Positions 42,090 to 51,278 of a stretch of DNA of 64,000 bases are shown here, one piece after another. The first letter of the stretch is position 1. Each line of letters starts with the position of its first letter. The DNA lies in assembly GCF_900116425.1 (NCBI RefSeq), contig NZ_FPAS01000004.1:186001-250000 (forward strand). The letters run 5' to 3'. The notes under the pieces are model-generated. The model had not been told where the DNA came from. It saw only the letters and a list, made by a program, of their open reading frames with translations, and did no database searches. The position numbers were made by a program, and so were the translations under genes. Origin of the DNA: Lishizhenia tianjinensis (GTDB taxonomy: Bacteria; Bacteroidota; Bacteroidia; Flavobacteriales_D; Crocinitomicaceae).

Positions 42090-43016
42090 TTAAGAAGATT
42101 TTAAAAAACTTACATTTCTTTGAACGCCGTTGAACTTTGTACGTTTAACGGCGCTTTTTTTGAATAATTCCCTATATACTTCTTCCGTTAAATCCTCCCA
42201 ATCCGCCTTGTTCATCTTCAACAAATTCTCATGTGGATCGAATGCTTTCGTATTGTGAGGTTTTGAAAATCTGTTCCACGGACAAACATCCTGACAAACA
42301 TCGCAACCAAACATCCAGTCATCCATTTTACCTTTAAATTCAGACGGTAGAATTTCATCTTTTAACTCTATGGTTAGGTAACTTATACATTTACTTCCAT
42401 CCACCACGTATGGGGCAACTATTGCTTCGGTTGGACAAGCATCTATACAACGTGTACATGTACCACAGAAATCCTTAATAGGGCCATCCTCTTGCAATTC
42501 TAAATCAAGAATCAATTCCGCTATAAAAAAGAAAGAACCCGCCTTCGTGTTGATTAAATTGGAATTCTTACCTATCCAACCCAAACCACTCTTTTTGGCC
42601 CATGCCTTGTCCATAACGGGAGCGCTATCTACAAAGACTCTACCTCCTACTTCTCCAATTTCATCCTGTAGGTACTGAAAGAACTCTTTAAGTTTATCTT
42701 TTATGATGTGGTGGTAATCTTGCCCGTAGGCATATTTAGAAATCTTATAGGTGTTTTCAGCTTGTTTTTCGGAAGGATAATAATTCAGCAATAAGGAAAC
42801 CACACTTTTAGCCCCATCTACCAATAAACGAGGGTCTAAACGCTTATCAAAATGATTTTCCATGTAGTTCATCTTACCATGGCGCTGATTATTCAACCAT
42901 TTTTCTAAACGCGGTGCTTCCTCCTCCAAAAAATCAGCCTTGGATATACCACAAAAGAAAAAGCCCAATTCACGGGCCTTTTCTTTTATTAATCTAGTAT
43001 GTTTTTCTTTACTCAA
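42090..43016 (-). CDS. queG: Epoxyqueuosine reductase
   Basis: A 308-residue iron-sulfur and cobalamin enzyme that reduces epoxyqueuosine to queuosine in tRNA. Two 4Fe-4S motifs are visible: [12 protein letters not shown] and [10 protein letters not shown], plus a Cys in [10 protein letters not shown]; the N-terminal part has [12 protein letters not shown] and the [15 protein letters not shown] cobalamin region. TTG at 43016 is taken as the start because a full AAGGAGG ribosome site lies six bases upstream and the TTG overlaps the ruvB stop (TTGA); another TTG at 43037 has no such site. The C-terminal ~60 residues form a small helical repeat. Confidence 0.92.
   Translation of the reverse strand: MSKEKHTRLIKEKARELGFFFCGISKADFLEEEAPRLEKWLNNQRHGKMNYMENHFDKRLDPRLLVDGAKSVVSLLLNYYPSEKQAENTYKISKYAYGQDYHHIIKDKLKEFFQYLQDEIGEVGGRVFVDSAPVMDKAWAKKSGLGWIGKNSNLINTKAGSFFFIAELILDLELQEDGPIKDFCGTCTRCIDACPTEAIVAPYVVDGSKCISYLTIELKDEILPSEFKGKMDDWMFGCDVCQDVCPWNRFSKPHNTKAFDPHENLLKMNKADWEDLTEEVYRELFKKSAVKRTKFNGVQRNVSFLKSS
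42127..42161 (+). terminator. Plus-strand terminator inside the queG 3' end
   Basis: GCCGTTGAAC (42127-42136) pairs with GTTTAACGGC (42143-42152) over a 6-base loop, then GC and seven T (42155-42161). It ends the 61-residue gene, although the same bases encode residues near the QueG C-terminus on the other strand. Confidence 0.75.
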
Positions 43017-44035
43017 AATAATCCTCCTTGAGACCAACCTAAATCTTTTCCTAAATGCGTATAAGCAAGTTCGGTTACTTTTCTACCTCGCTGAGTTCTT
43101 ACTAAATACCCTTCTTGTATTAAAAAGGGTTCATATACTTCCTCAAGTGTTCCCGCGTTTTCTCCAACTGCCGTAGCCAGGGTTGTAATACCCACTGGAC
43201 CACCGTTAAATTTATCTATAAGTGTAGAAAGAATTCTATTGTCCATTTCATCCAAACCATTCTTATCCACATTTAAAGCTTCTAATGCGTAATCCGTTAT
43301 TTTTAAATCTATGGTTCCACTACCCTTGATTTGAGCAAAATCTCGCACACGTCTCAACAAAGCATTCGCAATACGTGGTGTTCCTCTACTTCTACTAGCT
43401 ATCTCATAAGCTGCTTCATGATTCACGGGAATACCCAATAAATCACATGAACGCTCAACGATTAAAGTAAGTGTTTTCGCATTGTAATATTGTAAGCGAG
43501 AACTAATACCAAAACGCGCTCTTAAGGGCGCTGTAAGTAATCCAGAACGCGTTGTTGCGCCAATTAGGGTAAATGGATTTAATGCGATCTGTACAGTTCG
43601 CGCATTCGGCCCAGAATCTATCATGATGTCAATCACGTAATCTTCCATTGCTGAGTATAAATACTCTTCAATTACTGGACTTAAACGGTGAATTTCATCT
43701 ATGAATAAAACATCACCTTCTTCAAGGTTAGTTAAAAGTCCAGCTAAATCACCAGGCTTATCCAATACAGGTCCAGAAGTTACCTTAAAACCAACACCTA
43801 ATTCATTGGCTATAATATTTGCCAAAGTAGTTTTACCCAAACCTGGAGGTCCGTGTAACAATACGTGATCTAAAGGCTCTCCACGTTTCTTTGTCGCTTC
43901 AACGAATATCTCAAGATTTTCCAAGATTTTTTGCTGACCGGTAAAGTCAGAAAAAGCCTTCGGCCTTAACACCTTATCTATTTCTTGATCGCTGGTAAGC
44001 TGCTCACTTCTATAATCAAAATCTTCTTCCTCCAC
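43013..44035 (-). CDS. ruvB: Holliday junction branch migration helicase RuvB
   Basis: A 340-residue AAA+ motor that drives branch migration with RuvA. Walker [10 protein letters not shown], Walker [10 protein letters not shown], sensor 1 GATTRSG, Arg finger in APLRARFG, sensor 2 [13 protein letters not shown], then the winged-helix domain ([22 protein letters not shown]). GTG at 44035 is preferred over an in-frame ATG at 44074: it gives the standard 340 residues, and the ATG falls inside the ctaD terminator hairpin. A TATTTTTA box on the minus strand (~44058-44051) is a plausible -7 element. Confidence 0.95.
   Translation of the reverse strand: MEEEDFDYRSEQLTSDQEIDKVLRPKAFSDFTGQQKILENLEIFVEATKKRGEPLDHVLLHGPPGLGKTTLANIIANELGVGFKVTSGPVLDKPGDLAGLLTNLEEGDVLFIDEIHRLSPVIEEYLYSAMEDYVIDIMIDSGPNARTVQIALNPFTLIGATTRSGLLTAPLRARFGISSRLQYYNAKTLTLIVERSCDLLGIPVNHEAAYEIASRSRGTPRIANALLRRVRDFAQIKGSGTIDLKITDYALEALNVDKNGLDEMDNRILSTLIDKFNGGPVGITTLATAVGENAGTLEEVYEPFLIQEGYLVRTQRGRKVTELAYTHLGKDLGWSQGGLF
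43014..43029 (-). promoter_or_regulatory. Strong Shine-Dalgarno site deciding the queG start
   Basis: AAGGAGG (43029-43023) is a full anti-16S match, six bases before TTG (43016-43014). Bacteroidota rarely use such sites, so its presence before a non-ATG start within the ruvB 3' end is notable. Confidence 0.7.
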
Positions 44036-44058
44036 TAAAAACGCTTTGTTGTAAAAAT

Positions 44059-44090
44059 AAGAAAGCCCTATCAAAGGATAGAGCTTTCTT
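44059..44090 (-). terminator. Terminator of the act-cta operon
   Basis: AAGAAAGC-C-CTATC / GATAG-A-GCTTTCTT hairpin with a 4-base loop, followed on the minus strand by TTATTTTT. It lies 22 bases after the ctaD stop. The T run is interrupted, so some read-through into ruvB is possible. Confidence 0.75.
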
Positions 44091-44111
44091 ACAAATATTT
44101 ATTAACTATTA

Positions 44112-45908
44112 CTAGTGTTCTTCTTCTCCTGCCATTAATGGAGTAGTTTGAGGAATGAAATCCTCTTCCATACCTGGTTTAGAGTAATCGTAAGGCCATC
44201 TGTGAACAGTTGGCAATTCTCCTGGCCAGTTACCGTGAACGTGCTCTACTGGAGTAGTCCACTCTAATGTATTCGATCTCCAAGGGTTTTGTGGAGCAGC
44301 TTGTCCTCTGAAGATACTTACGAATAAGTTAAACAAGAAAACAATTTGTCCTAACGCTGCGATGATCGCGAAAACAGTAATGATTACGTTTAAGTCTAAG
44401 ATCATTTCGTAAGCATCTCCACTAAATCCTTCGTAAACACTGTAATCGTAGTAACGACGTGGTGCACCAGCTAATCCAACGAAGTGCATAGGGAAGAATA
44501 CACCGTAAGCCCCAACTATCGTAATCCAGAAGTGAACGTAACCTAAACGGTTGTTCATCATCTTACCATACATTTTAGGGAACCAGTGGTAAACTCCTGC
44601 AAACATTCCGAATACTGCTGACATACCCATTACAATGTGGAAGTGAGCTACAACGAAGTAAGTATCGTGAACTGCGATATCCAATGCTGAATCCGCCAAG
44701 ATAATACCCGTAACACCACCTGTAATGAACGTAGATACTAAACCTACTGCGAACAACATTGCTGGCGTGTAAGTGATAGAACCTTTCCATAAGGTAGTTA
44801 AGTAGTTAAATACTTTTACAGCTGATGGAATTGCAATCAATAAAGTTGTAAATACGAACACAGATCCTAAGAATGGGTTCATACCTGTTACGAACATGTG
44901 GTGACCCCATACGATGAACGAAAGGAAACCAATCGCCAAGATAGAACCAATCATCGCTCTGTAACCGAAGATAGGCTTTCTAGAGTTCGTAGAAATAATT
45001 TCTGATGATAAACCTAATGCTGGTAATAATACGATGTATACCTCAGGGTGACCTAAGAACCAGAATAAGTGTTGGTACAATACTGGAGATCCACCTACAT
45101 TCTCTAACATCTCACCACCAACGATGATGTCTGATAAGTAGAATGAAGTACCCATAGTTCTATCCATCAATAACAATAAAGCCGCTGATAATAAAACTGG
45201 GAAAGATAATACCCCTAAGATTGCAGTTACTAAGAACGCCCAAATTGTTAATGGCATTCTTGTCATTTTCATACCTGTTGTTCTTAAGTTCAATACAGTT
45301 ACGATGTAGTTCAAAGATCCAATTAATGAAGATGCAATGAAAATAGTCATCGATGTTAACCACATTGTCATACCTAAACCTGAACCAGAAACTGCCTGTG
45401 GCAATGCTGATAAAGGAGGGTAAATAGTCCAACCTGCCATTGCTGGTCCCGTCTCAATAAATAAAGACGCAAACATGATTAATGAAGACAAGAAGAATAA
45501 CCAGTACGACAACATGTTTAAGAAACCTGATGCCATATCTCTTGCTCCAATTTGCAATGGAATAAGTAAGTTAGAGAACGTTCCTGATAAACCACCTGTT
45601 AAAAGGAAGAATACCATTAAAGTACCGTGGATGGTAACCAAACCAAGGTACATTTCATTATTTAATATTCCGTTTGGAGCCCATTTTTCTCCTAAGAACA
45701 TACTTAAGAAGTCAGACGACTCACCTGGCCATGCCAATTGTATTCTAAATAGAATAGACAATAACATTGCGACCAACCCCATGAATACAGCAGTCATTAA
45801 GAACTGCTTACCAATCATTTTGTGATCCTGGCTAAAGATGTACTTAGATACGAAACTCTCTTCGTGATGATCGTGTCCGTGATCTGCTCCGTGCGCTACT
45901 GCTGCCAT
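44112..45908 (-). CDS. ctaD: Cytochrome c oxidase subunit I
   Basis: A 598-residue haem-copper oxidase catalytic subunit, predicted 12 or more helices. Haem and copper ligands: IHGTLMVFF (low-spin haem His), HLFWFLGHPEVYIVLLPALG (Cu-B His-Tyr), WGHHMFVTGMNP (two Cu-B His), HDTYFVVAHFHIVMG (haem His pair). An N-terminal His-rich stretch (HGADHGHDHHEE) is extra. It reduces oxygen and pumps protons. Last gene of the operon; no subunit III gene follows in the window. Confidence 0.97.
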   Translation of the reverse strand: MAAVAHGADHGHDHHEESFVSKYIFSQDHKMIGKQFLMTAVFMGLVAMLLSILFRIQLAWPGESSDFLSMFLGEKWAPNGILNNEMYLGLVTIHGTLMVFFLLTGGLSGTFSNLLIPLQIGARDMASGFLNMLSYWLFFLSSLIMFASLFIETGPAMAGWTIYPPLSALPQAVSGSGLGMTMWLTSMTIFIASSLIGSLNYIVTVLNLRTTGMKMTRMPLTIWAFLVTAILGVLSFPVLLSAALLLLMDRTMGTSFYLSDIIVGGEMLENVGGSPVLYQHLFWFLGHPEVYIVLLPALGLSSEIISTNSRKPIFGYRAMIGSILAIGFLSFIVWGHHMFVTGMNPFLGSVFVFTTLLIAIPSAVKVFNYLTTLWKGSITYTPAMLFAVGLVSTFITGGVTGIILADSALDIAVHDTYFVVAHFHIVMGMSAVFGMFAGVYHWFPKMYGKMMNNRLGYVHFWITIVGAYGVFFPMHFVGLAGAPRRYYDYSVYEGFSGDAYEMILDLNVIITVFAIIAALGQIVFLFNLFVSIFRGQAAPQNPWRSNTLEWTTPVEHVHGNWPGELPTVHRWPYDYSKPGMEEDFIPQTTPLMAGEEEH

Positions 45909-45936
45909 TTCTAATCTTTTAATTTTATTATTATTC

Positions 45937-47229
45937 TTACTTTTCTTCTGTATCTAATGAAGCTTCAATTGCTTTATAAGATTCTAATAAAGCCTCTCTT
46001 TTCTTCATTTGTTCTGCTTTCTCCGCAGCTGATAAATTTGCTGGATCAGCGTCGTATCCGAAGTAAGTCTTCCCGTTGTACGTAGTTTGGTTCACTTTCC
46101 AGTTGTAGTACTGTTCAGCGTTCATTACACGTACAGGCATTTTCATGTTGTAGTGAGATCCACCACAAATTTTGTTACACATTAAGATGTACTCAAAATC
46201 CTCATCGTTCATCTCTTTACGCATTTCCTCCGTTGTGTAAATCGGTTGGAATTTCATACGTGTTTCCATTCCTGGAACTGTGTTCATTTGTGCTCTAAAG
46301 TGCGGGAAGTATGCAGAGTGAATTACATCCTTAGAACGGAATGTGAATTCGTAGTTCTGACCTTTCAATAAAACTAAAGTATCAGAGAAGAAATCATTTG
46401 ATGCCAATACATCTAAAGAATCGTTGTGTGTGATTCCCATCTGTGTTAACAATCTGTGTAATCTCTGTTTAACCGCTAATTCGTTGGTTAACTTTTCTCT
46501 TTCTTCAACACTCATGATTACGTTAGGATTGTTCAATGTTTCTTCCAAAACTTTGATAGATCCAATTTGTCCGTAGCTCATTGAGTCTCTAGCTGCATCA
46601 ATGTTTGCTTTATTAATTAAAGCGAATTCGTTTTCTGCAGTTGTCAATTTGTAATCGTAAGCACCTAAAGTGTTGTCCATTCCAGAGTATCTCGCTTTCC
46701 AAGCAAACTGCCAAGAGAATACTTCAACTCTTTCTGCTTCTGGTGCTGACTCGTCTGTAATGTCATTCCAAGTTCTTAAACCTAAGATGATGATTACTGC
46801 CAATACTAAAGCTGGAATTACTGTCCAAATTGCTTCCAATTTATTTGAGTGAGCAAAGAATACTGCTTTCACTCCTGGTCTCTTCACATATTTCCAAGCA
46901 AATACAAACAATAATGTATTTGTAAGGAAGAATACTGTAATAATGATTACGAAGTTCAAGTTCAATAACCAATCCGTTCCTACACCGTGTGTAGATGCAG
47001 CCGGTCCTCTACCTGTCCATCCGAATTTTAACATCAACCATATAAAACCTGCATAGAAAAAGATCATGAAAACCAACATAAGGTTAGCATTCAATTTGTT
47101 ATCTCTATTCGGAATATTTTCTTCTTTGCGTCCACTGTGCTTACGAGATAGTTCGTTCAATCTTACCAATTGAGCTACACCTATTACTCCTAAGACAATT
47201 ACAATCAGTATAACTAATTTATTTATCAT
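45937..47229 (-). CDS. ctaC: Cytochrome c oxidase subunit II
   Basis: A 430-residue subunit carrying the Cu-A centre that accepts electrons from cytochrome c. Cu-A ligands are Cys351, Cys355, His359 and Met362 (CNKICGGSHYNMKM) and an earlier His in AYFPHFRAQMN. Four hydrophobic helices are predicted (~4-20, 52-72, 90-112, 130-150) where the canonical subunit has two, and a ~75-residue helical insert (~195-270) precedes the Cu-A fold. No haem c motif is fused. Long variants like this are known in Bacteroidota. Confidence 0.95.
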   Translation of the reverse strand: MINKLVILIVIVLGVIGVAQLVRLNELSRKHSGRKEENIPNRDNKLNANLMLVFMIFFYAGFIWLMLKFGWTGRGPAASTHGVGTDWLLNLNFVIIITVFFLTNTLLFVFAWKYVKRPGVKAVFFAHSNKLEAIWTVIPALVLAVIIILGLRTWNDITDESAPEAERVEVFSWQFAWKARYSGMDNTLGAYDYKLTTAENEFALINKANIDAARDSMSYGQIGSIKVLEETLNNPNVIMSVEEREKLTNELAVKQRLHRLLTQMGITHNDSLDVLASNDFFSDTLVLLKGQNYEFTFRSKDVIHSAYFPHFRAQMNTVPGMETRMKFQPIYTTEEMRKEMNDEDFEYILMCNKICGGSHYNMKMPVRVMNAEQYYNWKVNQTTYNGKTYFGYDADPANLSAAEKAEQMKKREALLESYKAIEASLDTEEK

Positions 47230-47262
47230 TGCTTCTTAATTATATCTTTCTACTCCTGTTTA

Positions 47263-48456
47263 TTATATGTCGTGATGTAATGATTCATCCAAGAATGGGT
47301 GATTCACTGCTACCAACGGCGCTTTCGTTAAGTTCGTTAATACAACTCTTACGAAGAATCCTAAGCATAATACAGCCATACCCAAGTCTAATAATCCAAC
47401 TGAAGCTTTTGGTCCAATTGTTCCTGGCATAACCATTACCCATACATCTAACCAGTGACCTGCAAAGATGATTAATCCAACGAAAGTTAAAATTCCTGCG
47501 TGTCTCTTAGCATCTCTAGACATTAAAATCAACATTGGGAATGCGAAGTTAATGAAGAACATACCGAAGTACAAGAAAGTAAAGTTATCTCTTCTTGTTA
47601 AGTAGTAAGTAACTTCCTCAGGAATGTTAGCATACCAAATCAACATGAATTGAGAGAACCATAAGTAAGACCACAAGAATGAAGTTGCGAATGTCCATTT
47701 CCCTAAATCGTGAATGTGAGATTCGTTAACTTTTGGTAAGTATCCTTTTTTCTTAAGGTATAATGTCAATGTAACCAATACGATCATAGTTGAACACCAT
47801 GTACCTGCGAAAGTGTACCATCCAAACAAAGTTGAGAACCAGTGTGTGTCGATAGACATGATCCAGTCCCAAGAAGATGTAGAAGAAAAGTACGCGAAGA
47901 ATACTAAGAATGCCGCACCTTTTCTGTAGTTCTTAAAGTGAAGATCGATAGCCATGTCAGCATTCTGATCTTGTTGAATACTTCTGTTTTTAAACCCTCT
48001 CCAAAAGATGAAGTAAATTGCCATGTAAGCAATAGTTCTAATCCAGAAGAAAGCTTGGTTTAAGTAAGCAGATTTACCACTAACTAAAGAGTCATGTGCC
48101 ACTGTATCTGGATCCATCCACATGTAAACGTGTCCACCGTGTGTAAATGATAAAGTCAACAAAGTAACTAACATCATTCCTATACCGAATGGTAAAAATC
48201 CTGCTACTGCTTCAATTACTCTTTTAATTACAGCATACCATCCTGTCTCTGTAGCGTATTGTAACGCCAAGAAGAACAATGCTCCCAATCCAATTCCGAA
48301 GAAGAAGAAAGAGTTCACAAGCATGTTACTGTAAATCTTTGTACCTAATTGGTGATCTCCCATCGCCATAACAACGCCAACAAGCGTAAATACTATACCA
48401 ACCGCCATTAATACGGTAGTTAACATTTTGGCTTTATTTGAAACTTGAAATTCCAT
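47263..48456 (-). CDS. actF: Alternative Complex III membrane subunit ActF
   Basis: A 397-residue polytopic membrane protein with about ten helices, the second quinone-related membrane subunit of Alternative Complex III. It resembles ActC/NrfD distantly; HGGHVYMWMDPD and SSTSSWDWIMSIDTHWFSTLFGWYTFAGTW are the family blocks. It sits between the lipoprotein cytochrome ActE and oxidase subunit II, the standard order. It likely contributes to proton translocation or complex stability. Confidence 0.92.
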   Translation of the reverse strand: MEFQVSNKAKMLTTVLMAVGIVFTLVGVVMAMGDHQLGTKIYSNMLVNSFFFFGIGLGALFFLALQYATETGWYAVIKRVIEAVAGFLPFGIGMMLVTLLTLSFTHGGHVYMWMDPDTVAHDSLVSGKSAYLNQAFFWIRTIAYMAIYFIFWRGFKNRSIQQDQNADMAIDLHFKNYRKGAAFLVFFAYFSSTSSWDWIMSIDTHWFSTLFGWYTFAGTWCSTMIVLVTLTLYLKKKGYLPKVNESHIHDLGKWTFATSFLWSYLWFSQFMLIWYANIPEEVTYYLTRRDNFTFLYFGMFFINFAFPMLILMSRDAKRHAGILTFVGLIIFAGHWLDVWVMVMPGTIGPKASVGLLDLGMAVLCLGFFVRVVLTNLTKAPLVAVNHPFLDESLHHDI

Positions 48457-48482
48457 TTTATCCTATCTTGTTTTTGTTATTA

Positions 48483-49271
48483 TTAATGATGTGCTTCTTC
48501 AGCGTGAACATCCTCTACTACTACTGTAGAATCAACTGCTGCCGGAGCTGCTACTGGAGCTTCACCCGCTGCTGGTAAATTCTTCATATAATCGTCAAAT
48601 CTGAACTTGTTAACGTAGTGTACCAAGGTCCAAATTTGCTCGTTGTTCAACAAACTTGCGTGAGCTCCCATTGCACCTTTACCGTAGTAAATTGAATAGA
48701 ACACTTGTCCGTCTGCTAAATCAGTTTTTGTTTTGTAATCTGGAACCCCAGCATAAGCACCGCTTGTTACCATAGGTCCATTTCCATCACCTTTCTCACC
48801 GTGACAGTGCATACATTTTGTTTCGTACAAGTGTTTACCTGCTTTGAACATTGCATCTGCCTCTTCTTTGCTCGCCAAAGTCAATGGGTTTTTATCTGCT
48901 ACAGCAGCATTGTATTCACTACCTAAGCTGTCTTCTTTTTCCCATCCGTACAAACCGTGCGTTACGTCACCTGTAGCTGGAGCTAATCTGTGGTATGGTA
49001 ACATTACCTCTACGTGCGCTGCTTCCGTACCGTAGTAAGGAATTGCACCCGCTGGAGGAGTCATTGCTGACTGTACCATTTTCTTTTCCATATCTTCTGC
49101 ACCTTGTACACGACCGTAATCTACGTATGGTTCTACTGCTGGAGATCTGTACATATCTGGCATGTACTCCAATCCTGGTGAATCAGGATCAGTAACACAT
49201 GACGCTAAAACTACCATACCAGTAATCGCAGCGATAGAATATGTTGAGATTGCCTTAAAAGTTCTTTTCAT
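48483..49271 (-). CDS. actE: Alternative Complex III monohaem cytochrome c subunit ActE
   Basis: A 262-residue lipoprotein (lipid Cys25 in VLASCVTD) with one haem c site CMHCH (153-157) in a class I cytochrome fold; the axial Met may be in KGAMGAH. An Ala/Pro/Glu-rich tail ends in His. It passes electrons from the complex toward the oxidase. It contains the PDMYRSPAVEPY segment typical of ActE. Confidence 0.93.
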   Translation of the reverse strand: MKRTFKAISTYSIAAITGMVVLASCVTDPDSPGLEYMPDMYRSPAVEPYVDYGRVQGAEDMEKKMVQSAMTPPAGAIPYYGTEAAHVEVMLPYHRLAPATGDVTHGLYGWEKEDSLGSEYNAAVADKNPLTLASKEEADAMFKAGKHLYETKCMHCHGEKGDGNGPMVTSGAYAGVPDYKTKTDLADGQVFYSIYYGKGAMGAHASLLNNEQIWTLVHYVNKFRFDDYMKNLPAAGEAPVAAPAAVDSTVVVEDVHAEEAHH

Positions 49272-49277
49272 GGCAAA

Positions 49278-49814
49278 TTATTTAAGTTCTTTTTGATCTA
49301 ATTCTACAATACCTGTCTCTTTAACCATAGCCGTTAAATCTTCCGCGCTAAAGTTTTTGTTTTCAGACAGTCTTAATTCCATAACAAACTTATCATCTGT
49401 TGTTCTTGGATCTGGGTTTTGAGCTGGCATACCTGGTAAGTTTTTATTTCTTAACAAGTAAGTAATTGCCATACCGTGTGCACCACACAATACTGTAAAC
49501 TCAAAAGAGATAGGAACGAATGCTAAGAAGTTCTGCAAGTATGTTCCGTTTGGCTTACCACCAATGTTCATCGGCCAATCCTGAATCATAAAGTAATTCA
49601 TTCCTATAGTAGCTAACATTAAACCTGTTAAACCGTACAAGAAAGCCATGATTCCTAATCGTGTATTTTTAACTCCAATAATTGGATCTATACCGTGAAT
49701 AGGAAACGGAGAAAACACTTCAGTAACCTTCACTCCTTTTGAAACTAACTTCTTTGCGCCGTCTTTTAGCACATCGTCGTCATCGTACATCGCGTAAATA
49801 ACTGTATCTGCCAT
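49278..49814 (-). CDS. actD: Alternative Complex III subunit ActD (DUF3341)
   Basis: A 178-residue subunit with a cytosolic N-terminal domain (~1-50: DTVIYAMYDDDDVLKDGAKKL, VFSPFPIHGID) and two membrane helices (~55-78 and ~92-115), then a short cytosolic tail. This is the DUF3341 pattern; the role is structural or in coupling. The gaps to actC and actE are eight and six bases, so translation is probably coupled. Confidence 0.93.
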   Translation of the reverse strand: MADTVIYAMYDDDDVLKDGAKKLVSKGVKVTEVFSPFPIHGIDPIIGVKNTRLGIMAFLYGLTGLMLATIGMNYFMIQDWPMNIGGKPNGTYLQNFLAFVPISFEFTVLCGAHGMAITYLLRNKNLPGMPAQNPDPRTTDDKFVMELRLSENKNFSAEDLTAMVKETGIVELDQKELK

Positions 49815-49822
49815 GTTTTCTA

Positions 49823-51241
49823 TTAATTATTGGTGTTTTTTAAATCTGCTAACTCGTCAGCACCACTGTGTGCTTGACCATTTTTGAAACTTTCTCCTGA
49901 AGACTTCAAGATAGTTTTCACCTCGTTCAATGCCAATACTGGGAAGAAACGTGCGAACAACAAGAAGAATACAAAGAATAATCCTATCGTTCCAACGAAG
50001 ATTCCTATATCGATGTGCGTTGGGTAGAACATAGACCAAGAAGATGGTAAGTAATCTCTGTGTACTGATGTCACGATAATTACGAAACGCTCAAACCACA
50101 TACCGATGTTTACAATGATAGACATTACGAATGTGAACATTAAGTTACGTCTCCATTTCTTCACCCACATTAACTGTGGAGAGATCACGTTACATGTCAT
50201 CATTGACCAGTAAGCCCACCAGTAAGGTCCAGTAGCACGGTTAATGAATGCGTATGCTTCGTATTCAACTCCTGAGTACCATGAAACGAAAAGCTCTGTT
50301 AAGTAAGCAACACCTACGATAGAACCCGTTACCATGATTACGATGTTCATGTATTCAACATGTTTTGTGTGGATGTATGCTTCTAGGTTCATTGCTTTAC
50401 GCATCACCAACATAAGTGTTTGTACCATTGCGAATCCTGAGAATACCGCCCCCGCTACGAAGTAAGGAGGGAAGATAGTCGTGTGCCATCCTGGGATAAC
50501 TGATGTCGCGAAGTCAAAAGATACGATAGAGTGAACCGAGAATACTAATGGTGTAGCAACACCCGCTAATACTAACGACACTAATTCGAATCTGTTCCAG
50601 TGCTTTGCTCTACCTGTCCATCCGAAAGATAACATAGAGTACATTCTCTTTGGAATTGGTTTCTTCACTCTATCACGGATCGTTGCGAAGTCAGGTAATA
50701 AACCAATGTACCAGAAAATTAATGATACGGTTAAGTACGTAGAAATCGCGAATACGTCCCATAAAAGTGGCGAGTTAAAGTTTACCCATAAAGAACCGAA
50801 TTGGTTTGGTAAAGGCATTACCCAGTACGCTACCCAAATACGACCCATGTGAATTAATGGGAACAAACCTGCCATAAATACGGCGAAAATTGTCATCGCC
50901 TCAGCAGAACGGTTAATTGCCATTCTCCATTTCTGACGGAATAATAACAATACTGCTGATATAAGTGTTCCGGCGTGACCGATACCTACCCACCATACGA
51001 AGTTGGTGATATCCCAGGCCCAACCTACTGTCTTGTTCAATCCCCAAGTACCGATACCAGTACCTAATAGATATAAGATACATCCTACACCATACAAACC
51101 AATTACGGCTGCAATAGTGAATAATATGTACCACATTTTTGGTGCCTTATCCTCTATTGGTTTACAAACGTCCTCAGTAATTTGATGGTACGATTTGTGT
51201 CCTAATATCAGAGGCTCTCTAATTGCTGCTTCTTTATGCAT
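49823..51241 (-). CDS. actC: Alternative Complex III quinol-oxidising membrane subunit ActC
   Basis: A 472-residue NrfD/PsrC-family protein with about ten helices. Family blocks: GWAWDITNFVWWVGIGHAGTLISAVLLL, FPLIHMGRIWVAYWVMPLPN and AIFFPPY-like GWHTTIFPPYFVAGAVFSG. It binds the quinol near the periplasmic side and hands electrons to the ActB iron-sulfur clusters. Position next to ActB is the normal order. Confidence 0.95.
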   Translation of the reverse strand: MHKEAAIREPLILGHKSYHQITEDVCKPIEDKAPKMWYILFTIAAVIGLYGVGCILYLLGTGIGTWGLNKTVGWAWDITNFVWWVGIGHAGTLISAVLLLFRQKWRMAINRSAEAMTIFAVFMAGLFPLIHMGRIWVAYWVMPLPNQFGSLWVNFNSPLLWDVFAISTYLTVSLIFWYIGLLPDFATIRDRVKKPIPKRMYSMLSFGWTGRAKHWNRFELVSLVLAGVATPLVFSVHSIVSFDFATSVIPGWHTTIFPPYFVAGAVFSGFAMVQTLMLVMRKAMNLEAYIHTKHVEYMNIVIMVTGSIVGVAYLTELFVSWYSGVEYEAYAFINRATGPYWWAYWSMMTCNVISPQLMWVKKWRRNLMFTFVMSIIVNIGMWFERFVIIVTSVHRDYLPSSWSMFYPTHIDIGIFVGTIGLFFVFFLLFARFFPVLALNEVKTILKSSGESFKNGQAHSGADELADLKNTNN

Positions 51242-51278
51242 TACAATCTAATTTATACTATTCGTTATCTTCAATTAA

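Noticed and set aside
44036-44074. Longer RuvB start at the ATG at 44074
   Set aside because: It lies in the hairpin that terminates the act-cta operon and adds 13 residues not found in RuvB; GTG at 44035 gives the standard 340 residues.
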